Shown: positions 28,320 through 41,264 of the stretch, in pieces
Layout of the letters: each line of letters begins with the position of its first letter
Position numbering within the stretch: position 1 is the first letter of the stretch
DNA from: CAIWHR01 sp963811685
GTDB taxonomy: Bacteria > Pseudomonadota > Gammaproteobacteria > Burkholderiales > Casimicrobiaceae
NCBI GenBank assembly: GCA_963811685.1
Contig: CAWESK010000015.1
Coordinates: forward strand, 1-64,000
Direction of reading: 5' to 3'
Length of the DNA: 64,000 nt
Notes under the pieces: model-generated
The model's database searches: none
Told to the model about the DNA's origin: nothing
The model's input: the letters and a program-made list of their open reading frames with translations, nothing else
Translations under genes and position numbers: made by a program

Positions 28320-29507
28320 ATGACGAACCGTCGCGACGCCCGCTACGACGTCGTCGTCATCGGCGCGGGCGCGGCCGGCATGATGTGCGCGGCAACCGCG
28401 GGGCTGCGTGGCCGTCGCGTGCTGCTGATCGAGCACTATCCTGTCCTCGGCGAGAAGATTCGCATCTCGGGCGGCGGCCGCTGCAATTTCACCAACGTCA
28501 ACGCCGGCCCGGGCAATTTCCTGTCCCGCAATCCGGACTTCTGCCGCTCGGCGCTCGCCCGCTACACGCCGCGCGATTTCGTCGCGCTGGTCGAGCGTTA
28601 CCGGATCGCCTATCACGAGAAGAAGCTCGGCCAGCTCTTCTGCGACGACACCGCACGCGATCTCATCGCGATGCTGAAGGCCGAGTGCGATCGCGGCGGC
28701 GTCGAATGGCGGATGCCATGCCCGGTCGACGGCGTGACGCGCGAAGGCGATGCTTGGCGCGTCGCGACGCCGCTCGGGCTCTTCGGTGCGCACTCGCTCG
28801 TCGTCGCCACCGGCGGCCTCACGGTCCCGAAGATCGGCGCCACGCCGTTCGGTTATCGGATCGCCGAGCAATTCGGGCTCGCCGTCGTCGCGCCGACGCC
28901 GGCACTGGTGCCGCTCGCGTTGCCGCCGGAGACCCTCGCGCGCTACGGCGATCTGGCAGGAGTCTCCGTCGACGTCGAGGTGACGTGCGGCGCGGGGCAT
29001 TTTCGCGAGAATCTGCTGTTCACCCATCGCGGGCTGTCGGGCCCCGCGATTCTGCAGATTTCGTCGTACTGGAACGGGAAGGAGCCCCTGGTGATCGATC
29101 TGCTGCCGGGGATCGACGCCGAGGCATGGCTCGTCGGCGAACGCGCGTCGTCCGCGCGGCTCGACACCATTCTCGCGCGCCGGCTGCCGCAGCGCTTCGC
29201 TGCGCAGTGGTGCGCCGCGCACGACCTCGCACGGCCGATCAAGCAGCTGCCGGAAAGGCGGCTGCGCGAGCTCGCCACCGAGCTGCGCTGCTGGTCGCTG
29301 CTCCCGTCGGGCACGCTCGGCTACAACAAGGCCGAGGTCACGCTGGGCGGCGTGGACACGCGCGCCCTGTCGAGCAAGTCGATGGCGGCGACCGGCGTTC
29401 CGGGCCTTCACTTCGTCGGCGAAGTCGTCGACGTGACGGGCTGGCTCGGCGGCTACAATTTCCAGTGGGCGTGGGCCTCGGGTCACGCGGCGGGCATGAG
29501 CGCCTGA
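28320..29507 (+). CDS. BaiN/YhiN-like FAD-dependent flavoprotein
   Basis: A 395-residue flavoprotein of the HI0933/YhiN family. It has an N-terminal dinucleotide fold VVVIGAGAAGMMCA, the family hallmark KIRISGGGRCNFTN at about residues 45-60, a second GG motif (ATGGLTVPKIGATPFGYRIAEQ) and a C-terminal FAD-contacting GEVVDVTGWLGGYNFQWAWASG. The family is annotated as NAD(P)/FAD-dependent oxidoreductase; the in vivo substrate is unknown for most members. It is read in the same direction as dnaJ after 21 bases, and may share its transcript. The start ATG 28320 gives the standard N-terminus. Confidence 0.9.
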   Translation: MTNRRDARYDVVVIGAGAAGMMCAATAGLRGRRVLLIEHYPVLGEKIRISGGGRCNFTNVNAGPGNFLSRNPDFCRSALARYTPRDFVALVERYRIAYHEKKLGQLFCDDTARDLIAMLKAECDRGGVEWRMPCPVDGVTREGDAWRVATPLGLFGAHSLVVATGGLTVPKIGATPFGYRIAEQFGLAVVAPTPALVPLALPPETLARYGDLAGVSVDVEVTCGAGHFRENLLFTHRGLSGPAILQISSYWNGKEPLVIDLLPGIDAEAWLVGERASSARLDTILARRLPQRFAAQWCAAHDLARPIKQLPERRLRELATELRCWSLLPSGTLGYNKAEVTLGGVDTRALSSKSMAATGVPGLHFVGEVVDVTGWLGGYNFQWAWASGHAAGMSA

Positions 29508-29526
29508 TTTTGTTATTCTCGACCGC

Positions 29527-30879
<1,353 letters not shown>

Positions 30880-30925
30880 TCCGTTAGCATTCGATCCGTA
30901 CCGACCTCGTAACCGGAGCGTTCTC

Positions 30926-32074
30926 ATGATTCGATGCAGCAGATACGTTGTCGCGTTCGCCTGTGCGCTTTTTGCGGCCGGTGTGGCGGCCCAGATCAAG
31001 ATCGGGCTTCTCGTCTCGGCGACCGGGCCGACGACCGCCATCGGGATACCGCAGCAGAACACGGGCCAGCTGCTGCCCACGCGCATCGGCGATGCGACCG
31101 TCGAATACATCCAGCTCGACGACGGCGGCGACACGACCCGCGCCGTGCAGAACACGAAGAAGCTCTTGCAGGAGCAGAACGTCGACGCGCTGATCGGCCC
31201 GTCGACCACGCCCAATGCGCTCGCGATCCTCGATCTCGTCGCCGAGGCCAAGGTGCCGCTGATGGCGACGGTCGGCACGTCGAGCGTCGTCGAGCCGATG
31301 GACGCGAAGCGCCGATGGGTGTTCAAGACGACGCAGAACGACGACCTGATCGCGGCCGCGCTGGTGAAGCACATGGTGAAGACCGGCGTGAAGACGATCG
31401 GCTTCATCGGCTTCAAGGACCCATACGGCGAGAACTGGCACAAGGTGTTCACGCCGATGGCCGAGAAGGCGGGCATCAACGTCGTGGCGACCGAGTACTA
31501 CCAGCGCACGGATCCCAGCGTCACCGGGCAGGCGCTGAAGCTCATCGCGGCGAGACCCGACGCGGTGCTCGTCGCCGGCGTCGGCGGCCCCGGCGTGCTG
31601 CCGCAGATCACGCTGCGCGATCAGGGCTACAAAGGCACGATCTACCAGACGCACGGCGTGGCGACCGACGACTTCATCCGTCTCGGCAAGGACAAGGTCG
31701 AAGGAACGGTGCTGGCGGCGGGGCCGATGCTCGTGATCGACGAGATCCCGGATGCGAATCCCATCAAGAAGGTCGCGCAAGACTACATCGCGGCGTACGA
31801 GAAGCGGTTCGGGCAAAAGCCCGCGACGTTCGGCGCCAACACGTGGGATTCGGGGATCATCCTGCAGCGCGCGATCCCCGTCGCGCTCAAGGCGGGCAAG
31901 CCGGGCACCGAAGCGTTCCGCGTCGCGCTGCGCGACGCGATCGAGGCCGAGCGCGAGATCGTCGGCTGCCAGGGTGTGTTCAACATGTCGCCGACGAACC
32001 ACAACGGGATGGACGAGCGCGCGCGCGTGCTCGTCACCGTGAAGGACGGCAAGTTCCGGCTGCTGCCGGAGTGA
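30926..32074 (+). CDS. Periplasmic solute-binding protein, branched-chain amino acid (Leu/Ile/Val) type
   Basis: A 382-residue type I periplasmic binding protein with a signal peptide (MIRCSRYVVAFACALFAAG) cleaved near VAAQ. The mature start IKIGLLVSATGPTTAIGIPQQ and the motif ALIGPSTTPNALAI mark the LivJ-like family used by HAAT ABC transporters. No permease or ATPase genes are adjacent, so it is an orphan receptor here. Ligands of such proteins include amino acids, purine breakdown products and aromatic acids. The 8-oxoguanine deaminase just upstream (46-base gap) hints at a purine-related ligand but does not prove it. GGAG lies eight bases before ATG 30926. Confidence 0.87.
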   Translation: MIRCSRYVVAFACALFAAGVAAQIKIGLLVSATGPTTAIGIPQQNTGQLLPTRIGDATVEYIQLDDGGDTTRAVQNTKKLLQEQNVDALIGPSTTPNALAILDLVAEAKVPLMATVGTSSVVEPMDAKRRWVFKTTQNDDLIAAALVKHMVKTGVKTIGFIGFKDPYGENWHKVFTPMAEKAGINVVATEYYQRTDPSVTGQALKLIAARPDAVLVAGVGGPGVLPQITLRDQGYKGTIYQTHGVATDDFIRLGKDKVEGTVLAAGPMLVIDEIPDANPIKKVAQDYIAAYEKRFGQKPATFGANTWDSGIILQRAIPVALKAGKPGTEAFRVALRDAIEAEREIVGCQGVFNMSPTNHNGMDERARVLVTVKDGKFRLLPE

Positions 32075-32096
32075 GACCGCCGGGACGCTAGAGCGC

Positions 32097-32690
32097 GTGA
32101 CTGTCCATCGAGCAGCGCAGCGTGACGCGGTCGTCGGCATCCTGCTCGCGGCGGGACGCGGCGAGCGCTTCGGCGGCGACAAGCTCCTTGCGCTCTTGCC
32201 CGGCGGCGAGTGCATCGGCGCGGCGTCGGTGCGGAACATGCTGGCGGCCGTGCCGGAGGTCGTCGCGGTCGTCCGGCCCGACGACCACGCGCTCGCGGCG
32301 GCGCTGGGCGCCAACGGCGCGCGGATCGTGCGTTGCGCGAACGCCGACGACGGCATGGGCGCCAGTCTCGCCTGCGCGGTGCAGGCGCGACCCGACGCGC
32401 AAGGCTGGCTCGTCGCGCTGGCCGACATGCCGTGGATCGAGCCCGCGACGATCGCGCGCGTTGCCGACGCCGTCGCGGGCGGGGCGATCATCGCGGCGCC
32501 GTTTCACCACGGCGAGCGCGGACATCCGGTCGGATTCGGCAACGCGTGCTACGCGGCGCTCGCCGCACTGACGGGGGACGAAGGCGCTAAAGGAGTGGTC
32601 GCTGCGCACCGCGACCGCATCGCGCGCATCGACGTCGACGACGCCGGCATCCTGCGCGACATCGACACGCGGGCGGATCTCCCGAGGTAG
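32097..32690 (+). CDS. MocA-like nucleotidyltransferase (molybdenum cofactor cytidylyltransferase type)
   Basis: A 197-residue NTP-transferase. The nucleotide-binding signature LLAAGRGERFGGDKLL is near the N-terminus, the metal/substrate Asp in ALADMPWIEPATI, and the family end-motif RGHPVGF. MocA enzymes add CMP to molybdopterin for xanthine-dehydrogenase-type enzymes; MobA-like or other sugar-nucleotide functions are alternatives. The start is GTG 32097, the only reasonable start upstream of the signature. It is adjacent to the 8-oxoguanine deaminase/binding-protein pair and ends two bases before the convergent c-di-GMP gene's stop. Confidence 0.82.
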   Translation: MTVHRAAQRDAVVGILLAAGRGERFGGDKLLALLPGGECIGAASVRNMLAAVPEVVAVVRPDDHALAAALGANGARIVRCANADDGMGASLACAVQARPDAQGWLVALADMPWIEPATIARVADAVAGGAIIAAPFHHGERGHPVGFGNACYAALAALTGDEGAKGVVAAHRDRIARIDVDDAGILRDIDTRADLPR

Positions 32691-32691
32691 G

Positions 32692-34992
32692 CTACCCTTC
32701 GGCCTGCCACATGTCGCCTTGCCGGCCGACGATCCGGTTTTCCAGTTCCTGCATCCGCCACCAGTTCCGCAGCTCGGGCTCCTCCAGCGGGCGCGCGATC
32801 AGGAAGCCTTGCGCTTCCTCGCAGCCGTGACGCTTCAGGAACTCGAATTGGGCCGCGGTCTCCACGCCTTCGGCGATGACACGAAGGCCGAGCGAATGCG
32901 ACAGCGCGATGATCGCCTGCGTGATCGATTCGTCGTTGCGGTTCTGCTCGAGGCCGTGCACGAACCGCTGGTCGACCTTCACCGCCTGAATCGGCAGCCG
33001 CGCGAGATACGACAGGCTCGAGTACCCGGTGCCGAAGTCGTCGATGGTGATGGAGACGCCGCGCTGCTTCAGCTTGACGAGCGTCGCGACCGCCTTCTCC
33101 GGATGCGTGATGATCACGCTCTCGGTGATCTCGAGGTCGAGATAGTGCGCGGGCAGGCCGCTCGACGCGAGGGCCTCGTCGACGATGCCGAGCCAGCTGT
33201 CGTGCTGCAGCTGCTGCACGGAGAGGTTGACTGAGAGCCGCAGCATCATCCCCTGGCGGTGCCAGCCGGTGATCGTGCGGCACGCATCGCGAAGCACCCG
33301 TGCCCCAAGCGCCTGGATCATCCCGGATTCCTCGGCAATCGGAATGAACTCCGACGGGGCGATCACCCCGCGCTCGGGATCGCGCCAGCGCAGGAGCGCC
33401 TCGACGCCCACCGCCCGGCCCGACTGCATCTCGATCTGCGGCTGGAATACGAGGAAGAACTCGTCGTCCATGAGGCCGCGGCGCATGTCGGTCTCGAGCT
33501 GCAGCCGCAGCTGGACACGGGCATTCATGTCCGCGGTGTAGAAGCGGTAGGCGTTGCGGCCGGCTTCCTTCGCCGCGTACATCGCGGTATCGGCCTGCTT
33601 GATCAGCGAGACCGGATCGCCGGCGTCGAGCGGATACATCGACACGCCCACCGAACAGGTGAGGGTGGGCATCTGGTCGGAGAGCCGGAACGGCGCGAGG
33701 AACGATTCACGCACGCGGGCGAGCACGGTCATCGTCTCGAACGTCGCATGGGCAGGATCGAGCCCCGGCAGGATCAGGACGAACTCATCGCCGCCGAGGC
33801 GGGCGACGGTATCCGATTCGCGCACCGCCGACGTCAGCCGCTGCGCCACCGCCTGCAGCAGCTGGTCGCCGGAATCGTGGCCGAGCGTGTCGTTGATCCG
33901 CTTGAAGTGGTCGAAGTCGAGAAAGAGGCATGCGACGTGCGTTCCATCGCGCTGTGCCTGCGCGAGGATCTGCTTCAGCCGCTGGTTCAACAGCGAGCGA
34001 TTCGGAAGCCCGGTGAGGATGTCGTGCTGCGCGAGCTTGTACGCGTGCGCCGTCGCGATCTCGAGCTCCTTCGTGCGCTGCGTTACCTTGTCCTCGAGCG
34101 TGCGCTGGTAGGTCGCAACTTCCGCCTGCGATTCCGACAGCCGCTGCGTCATGTGGTTGAAGGTGTGCGTCAGCAGGCCGAGCTCGTCGCCCGAGCTCGC
34201 CGGGACGTAGACATCGAGCTTGCCCGAGCCGACAGCCCGCGCCGCGCGCATCAGCCGGCGCATCGGCGCGACGAGGCGGCGCGTCAGGAGCAGCGTCGCG
34301 CCGATCGCCAGCATCACGAGCAGCGCGACGATCGACATCGCGCCGATGATCGTCCGCTTGAACTCGGCGTATTGCCGCTCGAACGTCATGCCGATCCGCA
34401 CGTAGCCGATCGGCTGGTTCGTGGCAACCCGTGCGGTCGGAAACCGGTCGTCGCCCGCTTCCGCCGGCGTGCCGGTCGAGATGGGCGCAGAGGAAGCGAT
34501 GACGGGCGTCAGGAGCTCGATGTATCGCCGGCCGTCGATCATCTGCGGCGCGGCGTCGACCTTCGCCGGTCCCGGCATGACGATGCCGCGCGGCAGATCG
34601 GGAACGGCGACGTTCTGCAGCGAGTCGGCGAACGTGCGCTCGGCGAAGGTGCGCTGCTGCGCGTCCAGCACGCGCACATACGCGACGTCGCCCTCGATCG
34701 CGAGGCTGTCGAGAATTCCCAGGAGGTACGCGCGATCGCTCGTCATCAGCCCGTGCTCGGAGGCTTCGGCCAGGATCGCGGCCAGGGTCGAGCCTTGAGT
34801 CCGCAGCTCCGCTTCGTTGAGGCGCCACTCCTTCCAGAGATAGAGGCCCGTGGTGGCGATCGCGGTCAGAAAGATGAGCCCTACCGTGAGCAGGTTGAGC
34901 TTCGTCAGCAGCCCCATCTGCACGGCAGGCAGGTTGAGCGGCGAAATCGTTTCCGCATTGAGCGGCGACAGATGACGGCGCAGGGGATTCAT
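32692..34992 (-). CDS. Membrane HAMP-GGDEF-EAL c-di-GMP enzyme
   Basis: About 766 residues from ATG 34992 (MNPLRRHL). Two transmembrane helices (LNLLTVGLIFLTAIATTGLYL; IVALLVMLAIGATLLL) flank a periplasmic sensor region. A HAMP and coiled coil (about 270-330) follow, then GGDEF (intact motif in RLGGDEFVLILP, I-site not obvious) and EAL (VEALLRW, with ITESVII and DDFGTGYSSLSYL loop 6). Both catalytic signatures look complete, so it could make or degrade c-di-GMP. It is a second, intact relative of the frameshifted enzyme at 65-2454. It is transcribed alone, convergent with the MocA-like gene and in tandem with fumarase 284 bases away. That gap (34993-35276) holds no convincing gene. Confidence 0.93.
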   Translation of the reverse strand: MNPLRRHLSPLNAETISPLNLPAVQMGLLTKLNLLTVGLIFLTAIATTGLYLWKEWRLNEAELRTQGSTLAAILAEASEHGLMTSDRAYLLGILDSLAIEGDVAYVRVLDAQQRTFAERTFADSLQNVAVPDLPRGIVMPGPAKVDAAPQMIDGRRYIELLTPVIASSAPISTGTPAEAGDDRFPTARVATNQPIGYVRIGMTFERQYAEFKRTIIGAMSIVALLVMLAIGATLLLTRRLVAPMRRLMRAARAVGSGKLDVYVPASSGDELGLLTHTFNHMTQRLSESQAEVATYQRTLEDKVTQRTKELEIATAHAYKLAQHDILTGLPNRSLLNQRLKQILAQAQRDGTHVACLFLDFDHFKRINDTLGHDSGDQLLQAVAQRLTSAVRESDTVARLGGDEFVLILPGLDPAHATFETMTVLARVRESFLAPFRLSDQMPTLTCSVGVSMYPLDAGDPVSLIKQADTAMYAAKEAGRNAYRFYTADMNARVQLRLQLETDMRRGLMDDEFFLVFQPQIEMQSGRAVGVEALLRWRDPERGVIAPSEFIPIAEESGMIQALGARVLRDACRTITGWHRQGMMLRLSVNLSVQQLQHDSWLGIVDEALASSGLPAHYLDLEITESVIITHPEKAVATLVKLKQRGVSITIDDFGTGYSSLSYLARLPIQAVKVDQRFVHGLEQNRNDESITQAIIALSHSLGLRVIAEGVETAAQFEFLKRHGCEEAQGFLIARPLEEPELRNWWRMQELENRIVGRQGDMWQAEG

Positions 34993-35276
34993 CGTGCCCG
35001 CGCCCCGGCGTCGCAAGCGGCGCGCGCGCATCCCTCGGGCAGGCAACCCGATCCGTTTGCCGTTACGTGAGGGTCAACGTTCTGCATTGCTGGGCGCTGG
35101 CAGCGTCAGGGCGCCGAGTTGCCGGCACGGCGCAAGAATCCCCACGTCGCAGGTCGATATCAGGGGAACAGCAAGCATACACCGTGCCATGATCACCGCC
35201 GTCGCGCAGATGCCCCGCCAACGCGCCTTGCTGCGCGCGCGTGGCGTGCAACTCCCATTCGTGAAGTGCGTGCCGC

Positions 35277-36797
35277 CTAGGTCACCGCGACCGGGATCCG
35301 GGCGATGCGTTGCTGCCATTCGCGAGGGCCCGTCTCGTGGACCGACGTTCCCGTTGCGTCGACGGCGACCGTCACCGGCATGTCCTTGACCCCGAATTCG
35401 TAGATCGCCTCCATGCCGAGGTCGCCAAAGGCCACCACGCGCGAGGTCTTGATCGCCTTGGCGACAAGATAGGCGGCGCCGCCGACCGCCATCAGGTAGG
35501 CGGCCTTGTGCTTCCGGATCGCCTCGATCGCCGCGGGGCCTCGCTCGGCCTTGCCGACCATCGCAATCAACCCCGTCCTGGCGAGCATCATTTCGGTGAA
35601 TTTGTCCATTCGCGTCGACGTCGTGGGCCCCGCGGGCCCCACGACCTCGTCGCGCACCGGATCGACCGGGCCGACGTAGTAGATGACGCGATTGGTGAAA
35701 TCGACCGGCAGCGCTTCGCCCTTCCCGAGCATGTCGGCGATCCGCTTGTGTGCGGCATCGCGGCCCGTCAGCATCTTTCCCGACAGCAGCAGGCGCTCGC
35801 CCGGCTTCCAGCTCGCGACTTCCGCGGGCGTGAGCGCGTCGAGGTCGACGCGCCGCGCCTCGGGCGAGGGCGCCCATTCCACTTTCGGCCAGCGCGAAAG
35901 GTCGGGTGGCGCGAGCTTTGCCGCGCCGGAGCCGTCGAGCACGAAATGCGCGTGCCGCGTGGCTGCGCAATTGGGGATCATCGCCACCGGCTTCGACGCT
36001 GCATGCGTCGGATAGTCGAGGATCTTGACGTCGAGGACGGTCGAGAGGCCGCCCAATCCCTGCGCACCGATGCCGAGCGCGTTGACCTTGTCGAACAGCT
36101 CGAGGCGCAGCTCCTCGAGGGCCGTGCGAGGCCCGCGCCTGCGCAGCTCGTGGATGTCGATCGGCTCCATCAGCGCCTCTTTTGCGAGCACCATCGCCTT
36201 CTCGGCGCTGCCGCCGATCCCGATGCCGAGCATCCCCGGCGGGCACCATCCGGCGCCCATCGTCGGCACGGTCTTCAGCACCCAGTCCACGATGGAGTCC
36301 GATGGATTCAGCATCGCGAACTTCGACTTGTTCTCCGAGCCGCCGCCTTTCGCGGCGATGCTGACCTCGACCGTCGCGCCGGGCACGATTTCGTAGTGCA
36401 CGACTGCGGGCGTGTTGTCCTTCGTGTTGGTCCGCTTGCCCGCGGGGTCCGCGAGGATCGACGCGCGGAGCTTGTTGTCGGGATCGAGATACGCGCGGCG
36501 GACACCCTCGTTGATCATTTCGGTGGGCGTCATCGTCGCGCCTTCCCAACGCACGTCGATGCCCAGCTTGACGAACGCCACGACGATGCCGGTGTCCTGG
36601 CAGAGCGGGCGCTTGCCTTCGGCGCACATCCGCGAGTTGGTGAGGATCTGCGCGATGGCGTCCTTCGCGGCCGGTGACGCTTCGGCCTCGTACGCGGCAC
36701 CGAGCGCCTCGATGTAGTCCTGCGGGTGGTAGTAGGAGATGAACTGGAGGGCGTCGGCGACGCTGTCGATGAGGTCGCTCTGGCGGATCGTGGGCAT
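35277..36797 (-). CDS. fumA: Class I fumarate hydratase (Fe-S)
   Basis: A 506-residue iron-sulfur fumarase converting fumarate to malate in the TCA cycle. Three cysteines expected to hold the [4Fe-4S] cluster are present: Cys66 (PLCQDTG), one in GWCPPG, and one in PNCAATRH. The C-terminal beta domain with VGPAGPTTSTRMD and MVGKAERGP is intact. Length matches FumA/FumB-type enzymes. No frameshift. It is separate from other TCA genes here. The start ATG 36797 (MPTIRQSDLID) follows an ACATGCAAG region; acs starts divergently 190 bases away, suggesting shared upstream control of carbon metabolism. Confidence 0.95.
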   Translation of the reverse strand: MPTIRQSDLIDSVADALQFISYYHPQDYIEALGAAYEAEASPAAKDAIAQILTNSRMCAEGKRPLCQDTGIVVAFVKLGIDVRWEGATMTPTEMINEGVRRAYLDPDNKLRASILADPAGKRTNTKDNTPAVVHYEIVPGATVEVSIAAKGGGSENKSKFAMLNPSDSIVDWVLKTVPTMGAGWCPPGMLGIGIGGSAEKAMVLAKEALMEPIDIHELRRRGPRTALEELRLELFDKVNALGIGAQGLGGLSTVLDVKILDYPTHAASKPVAMIPNCAATRHAHFVLDGSGAAKLAPPDLSRWPKVEWAPSPEARRVDLDALTPAEVASWKPGERLLLSGKMLTGRDAAHKRIADMLGKGEALPVDFTNRVIYYVGPVDPVRDEVVGPAGPTTSTRMDKFTEMMLARTGLIAMVGKAERGPAAIEAIRKHKAAYLMAVGGAAYLVAKAIKTSRVVAFGDLGMEAIYEFGVKDMPVTVAVDATGTSVHETGPREWQQRIARIPVAVT

Positions 36798-36987
36798 GGG
36801 CGCGGCTAAGGCATTGAAGGAACATGCAAGTTTATCATCGCCCTCGGCGACCTGCGATGAACTTGCGCTGCATCAATACGCCGCATTGCACAGCGGGAGC
36901 GCGATTGGTTAGACTTTCCCGGTTGGACTGCCGCCGGCATCCCGCGCGGACCCTTCTCACCCGCGCCATCCCCCAGGAGAACGAATC

Positions 36988-38967
<1,980 letters not shown>

Positions 38968-39096
38968 GAGGACCGCTCACGTTCGTTCACGTGAGTGGAT
39001 GGCGGGGTTTCGGTGCAGGCTTACCCGCCGCCGCAGGCGGCCGTTTGCCGGAGCCAAAATCCGGCGATGTTCGAACAGCTGAAGCAGACGCTCTAG
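38968..39096 (+). repeat. acs 3'-end relic preceded by a hairpin-rich spacer
   Basis: Bases 39058-39096 encode NPAMFEQLKQTL and TAG, the same C-terminus as acs (NPAILEQLKHTL, 38929-38967). Only 25 of 39 bases match, with differences almost all at third codon positions, so it comes from a diverged acs rather than a recent copy. The 90 bases between hold three small stems (near 38975, 39026 and 39049). No coding sense remains. Confidence 0.7.
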
Positions 39097-39115
39097 CCCG
39101 CGCCGCGCGGAAGTT

Positions 39116-39730
39116 TCAGGCGGCCGGCGGCACCGTGTCGGCGAACGACGGTCGCAGCGCGAGCTTCTCGGCGTGCTTCGCCAGGTTGGGGTGACGCTCC
39201 CGCCAGTCGATTTCGGGAAAGCGAAGGTCGAGATAACCGAGCGCGCAGCCCGTCGCGATGTCGGCGAGCGAGTAGCCCTCGCCGTTGCACCAGGCGCGCT
39301 CCTCCAGCTCCTGCGCCATCCCGGCGAGGGCGCGATCGACCTTTCCTTGCTGGCGCTCGATCCATTCGCTGCTCTGCTGGCGCGCCGGACGCTTGCGCTC
39401 GATATTGATCGCCGCGGCGGCGTCGCAGAGGCCGTCGGCGAGCGCTTCCCAGCGCTTGACGGCGATGCGCTGCCGCGACGGCTCCGGAATCAGCCGGCTG
39501 ACGGGGCTCACCGTGTCGAGGTATTCGACGATCACCCGCGAGTCGTAGAGTCGCGTGCCGTCGTCCAGCACCAGAACCGGAATCTTGCCCAGCGGATTGA
39601 AATCCGCGATGGCGTTGCCTGCGACCCACGGCGAATCCGATTCGAGCGCGTACTCGATCTTCTTTTCGGCGAGCGCGATCCGGACCTTGCGCGCGTAGGG
39701 GCTCGTCAGCGTTGCGATCAGTTTGAGCAC
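39116..39730 (-). CDS. Glutathione S-transferase family protein
   Basis: A 204-residue GST. The thioredoxin-like N-terminal domain starts MLKLIATLTSPYARKVRIALAEK with the catalytic Ser (TSPYARKV), a cis-Pro in GKIPVLVLDDG and the glutathione-binding DSRVIVEYLD; the C-terminal helical domain contains the N-cap motif SLADIATGCALGYLDLRF. It resembles YibF-like GSTs of proteobacteria. Its substrate is not predictable. It is convergent with acs (150-base gap with the acs relic) and divergent from purB (146-base gap). Confidence 0.9.
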   Translation of the reverse strand: MLKLIATLTSPYARKVRIALAEKKIEYALESDSPWVAGNAIADFNPLGKIPVLVLDDGTRLYDSRVIVEYLDTVSPVSRLIPEPSRQRIAVKRWEALADGLCDAAAAINIERKRPARQQSSEWIERQQGKVDRALAGMAQELEERAWCNGEGYSLADIATGCALGYLDLRFPEIDWRERHPNLAKHAEKLALRPSFADTVPPAA

Positions 39731-39876
39731 GGGAAGGAGCAGGGAAAAAACGATACGAATTATAGCATCGGCGATGCGCCGCCGACGTCCTGGCGCGCTC
39801 GCGGCGCGGCGAATGCCGATGCGCGCGTGCTACACTTCGCGCTCCCCATCGGACCACTTTCGCCAGGCGCCTCCCG

Positions 39877-41254
39877 ATGTCCGCCGCCGGTTCCGCGCTC
39901 ACCGCGCTCTCTCCGCTCGATGGCCGATACGCGTCGAAAGTCGCGGCGCTGCGCGAGCACTTCTCGGAATTCGGATTGATCCGCGCGCGGGTGCGCATCG
40001 AGATCGCGTGGCTCGTGGCGCTGTCGGAGGAGCCGAAGATCCCCGAGGTCGCGCCGTTCTCCGCGGCTGCTCGCGCGGCGCTCGATGCGGCCGGCGCATC
40101 GTTCACCCCGGCCGAAGCCGAGCGGGTGAAGGCGATCGAGAGCACGACCAATCACGACGTCAAGGCGGTCGAGTACTGGCTGAAGGAGCGCTTCGCCGGC
40201 GTTCCGGAAGTCGCCAACGTCGCCGAGTTCATCCATTTCGCGTGCACGTCGGAGGACATCAACAATCTGGCGCACGGGCTCATGCTGGTCGAATCCCGGC
40301 GGGCAATCCTGCTGCCGGCGCTCTCCGAGATTGCAGCAGCGTTACGTGCGCTCGCGCTCGCGCATGCCGACCTGCCGATGCTCGCGCGCACGCACGGGCA
40401 GCCCGCGACGCCGACCACGCTCGGCAAGGAGATGGCCAACGTCTTCGCCCGCGTGGAGCGGCAGATCACGGCGATCGCGCATGTGCCGGTCAAGGGCAAG
40501 ATGAACGGCGCGGTCGGCAACTACAACGCGCATGTCGTCGCGTATCCCGACGTCGACTGGGAGCGGCTTGCCGCCAAGGTGGTGCACGGGCTGGGCCTCG
40601 AGTTCAACCCGTACACGACACAGATCGAGCCGCACGACTGCATCGCCGAGCTCTTCGACGCCGTCGCCAGGGCCAACACGGTGCTGCTCGACCTCGATCG
40701 CGACCTGTGGGGTTACATCGCGCTCGGCTATTTCCGGCAGCGGACGAACGAAGGCGAGGTCGGCTCGTCGACGATGCCGCACAAGGTCAATCCGATCGAT
40801 TTCGAGAATTCGGAAGGCAACCTCGGTCTCGCCAATGCGCTCCTGCGGCACATGGCGGAAAAGCTGCCCGTCTCGCGGTTCCAGCGCGATCTCTCCGATT
40901 CGACGGTGCTGCGCAACATGGGCGTCGCGCTCGGCCATTCGCTGCTCGGGTGGGTATCCTTGCAGCGCGGGATGCGCCAGCTGGCGATCGACGAGGCGCG
41001 CATGGCCGCGGATCTCGATGCCTGCTGGGAGGTTCTCGCCGAGCCGATCCAGACGGTGATGCGCCGCTACGGCCTTCCCAATCCCTACGAGCAGCTGAAG
41101 GCGTTGACGCGAGGCCGCACCGGCATCACGCGCGCAAGCCTGCACACGTTCATCGACGGCCTGGCGCTGCCCGCGGATGCCAAGGCGCGCCTCAAGGCGC
41201 TGACGCCGGCGACCTACACCGGCATCGCCGGCCGCGCTCGCCAAGCGAATCTGA
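39877..41254 (+). CDS. purB: Adenylosuccinate lyase, one frameshift near the end
   Basis: A fumarase/aspartase-superfamily enzyme of about 458 residues acting twice in purine synthesis. Motifs: LSPLDGRYASKVAAL at the start, TSEDINNLAHGLML, ARTHGQPATPTTLGKEMANV, and the signature GSSTMPHKVNPIDFENSEGN with the catalytic serine. The natural C-terminus (TPATYTGIAGR-LAKRI) requires removing one base near 41235 and ends at TGA 41252-41254. Without it the frame runs on to 41397 over the convergent dedA gene. This is probably a single-base insertion error. Confidence 0.94.
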
Positions 41255-41264
41255 CCTGCTTGCG

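Noticed and set aside
34993..35276. Small genes between the c-di-GMP enzyme and fumarase
   Set aside because: Frames of about 60 residues lack ribosome sites and protein-like composition.
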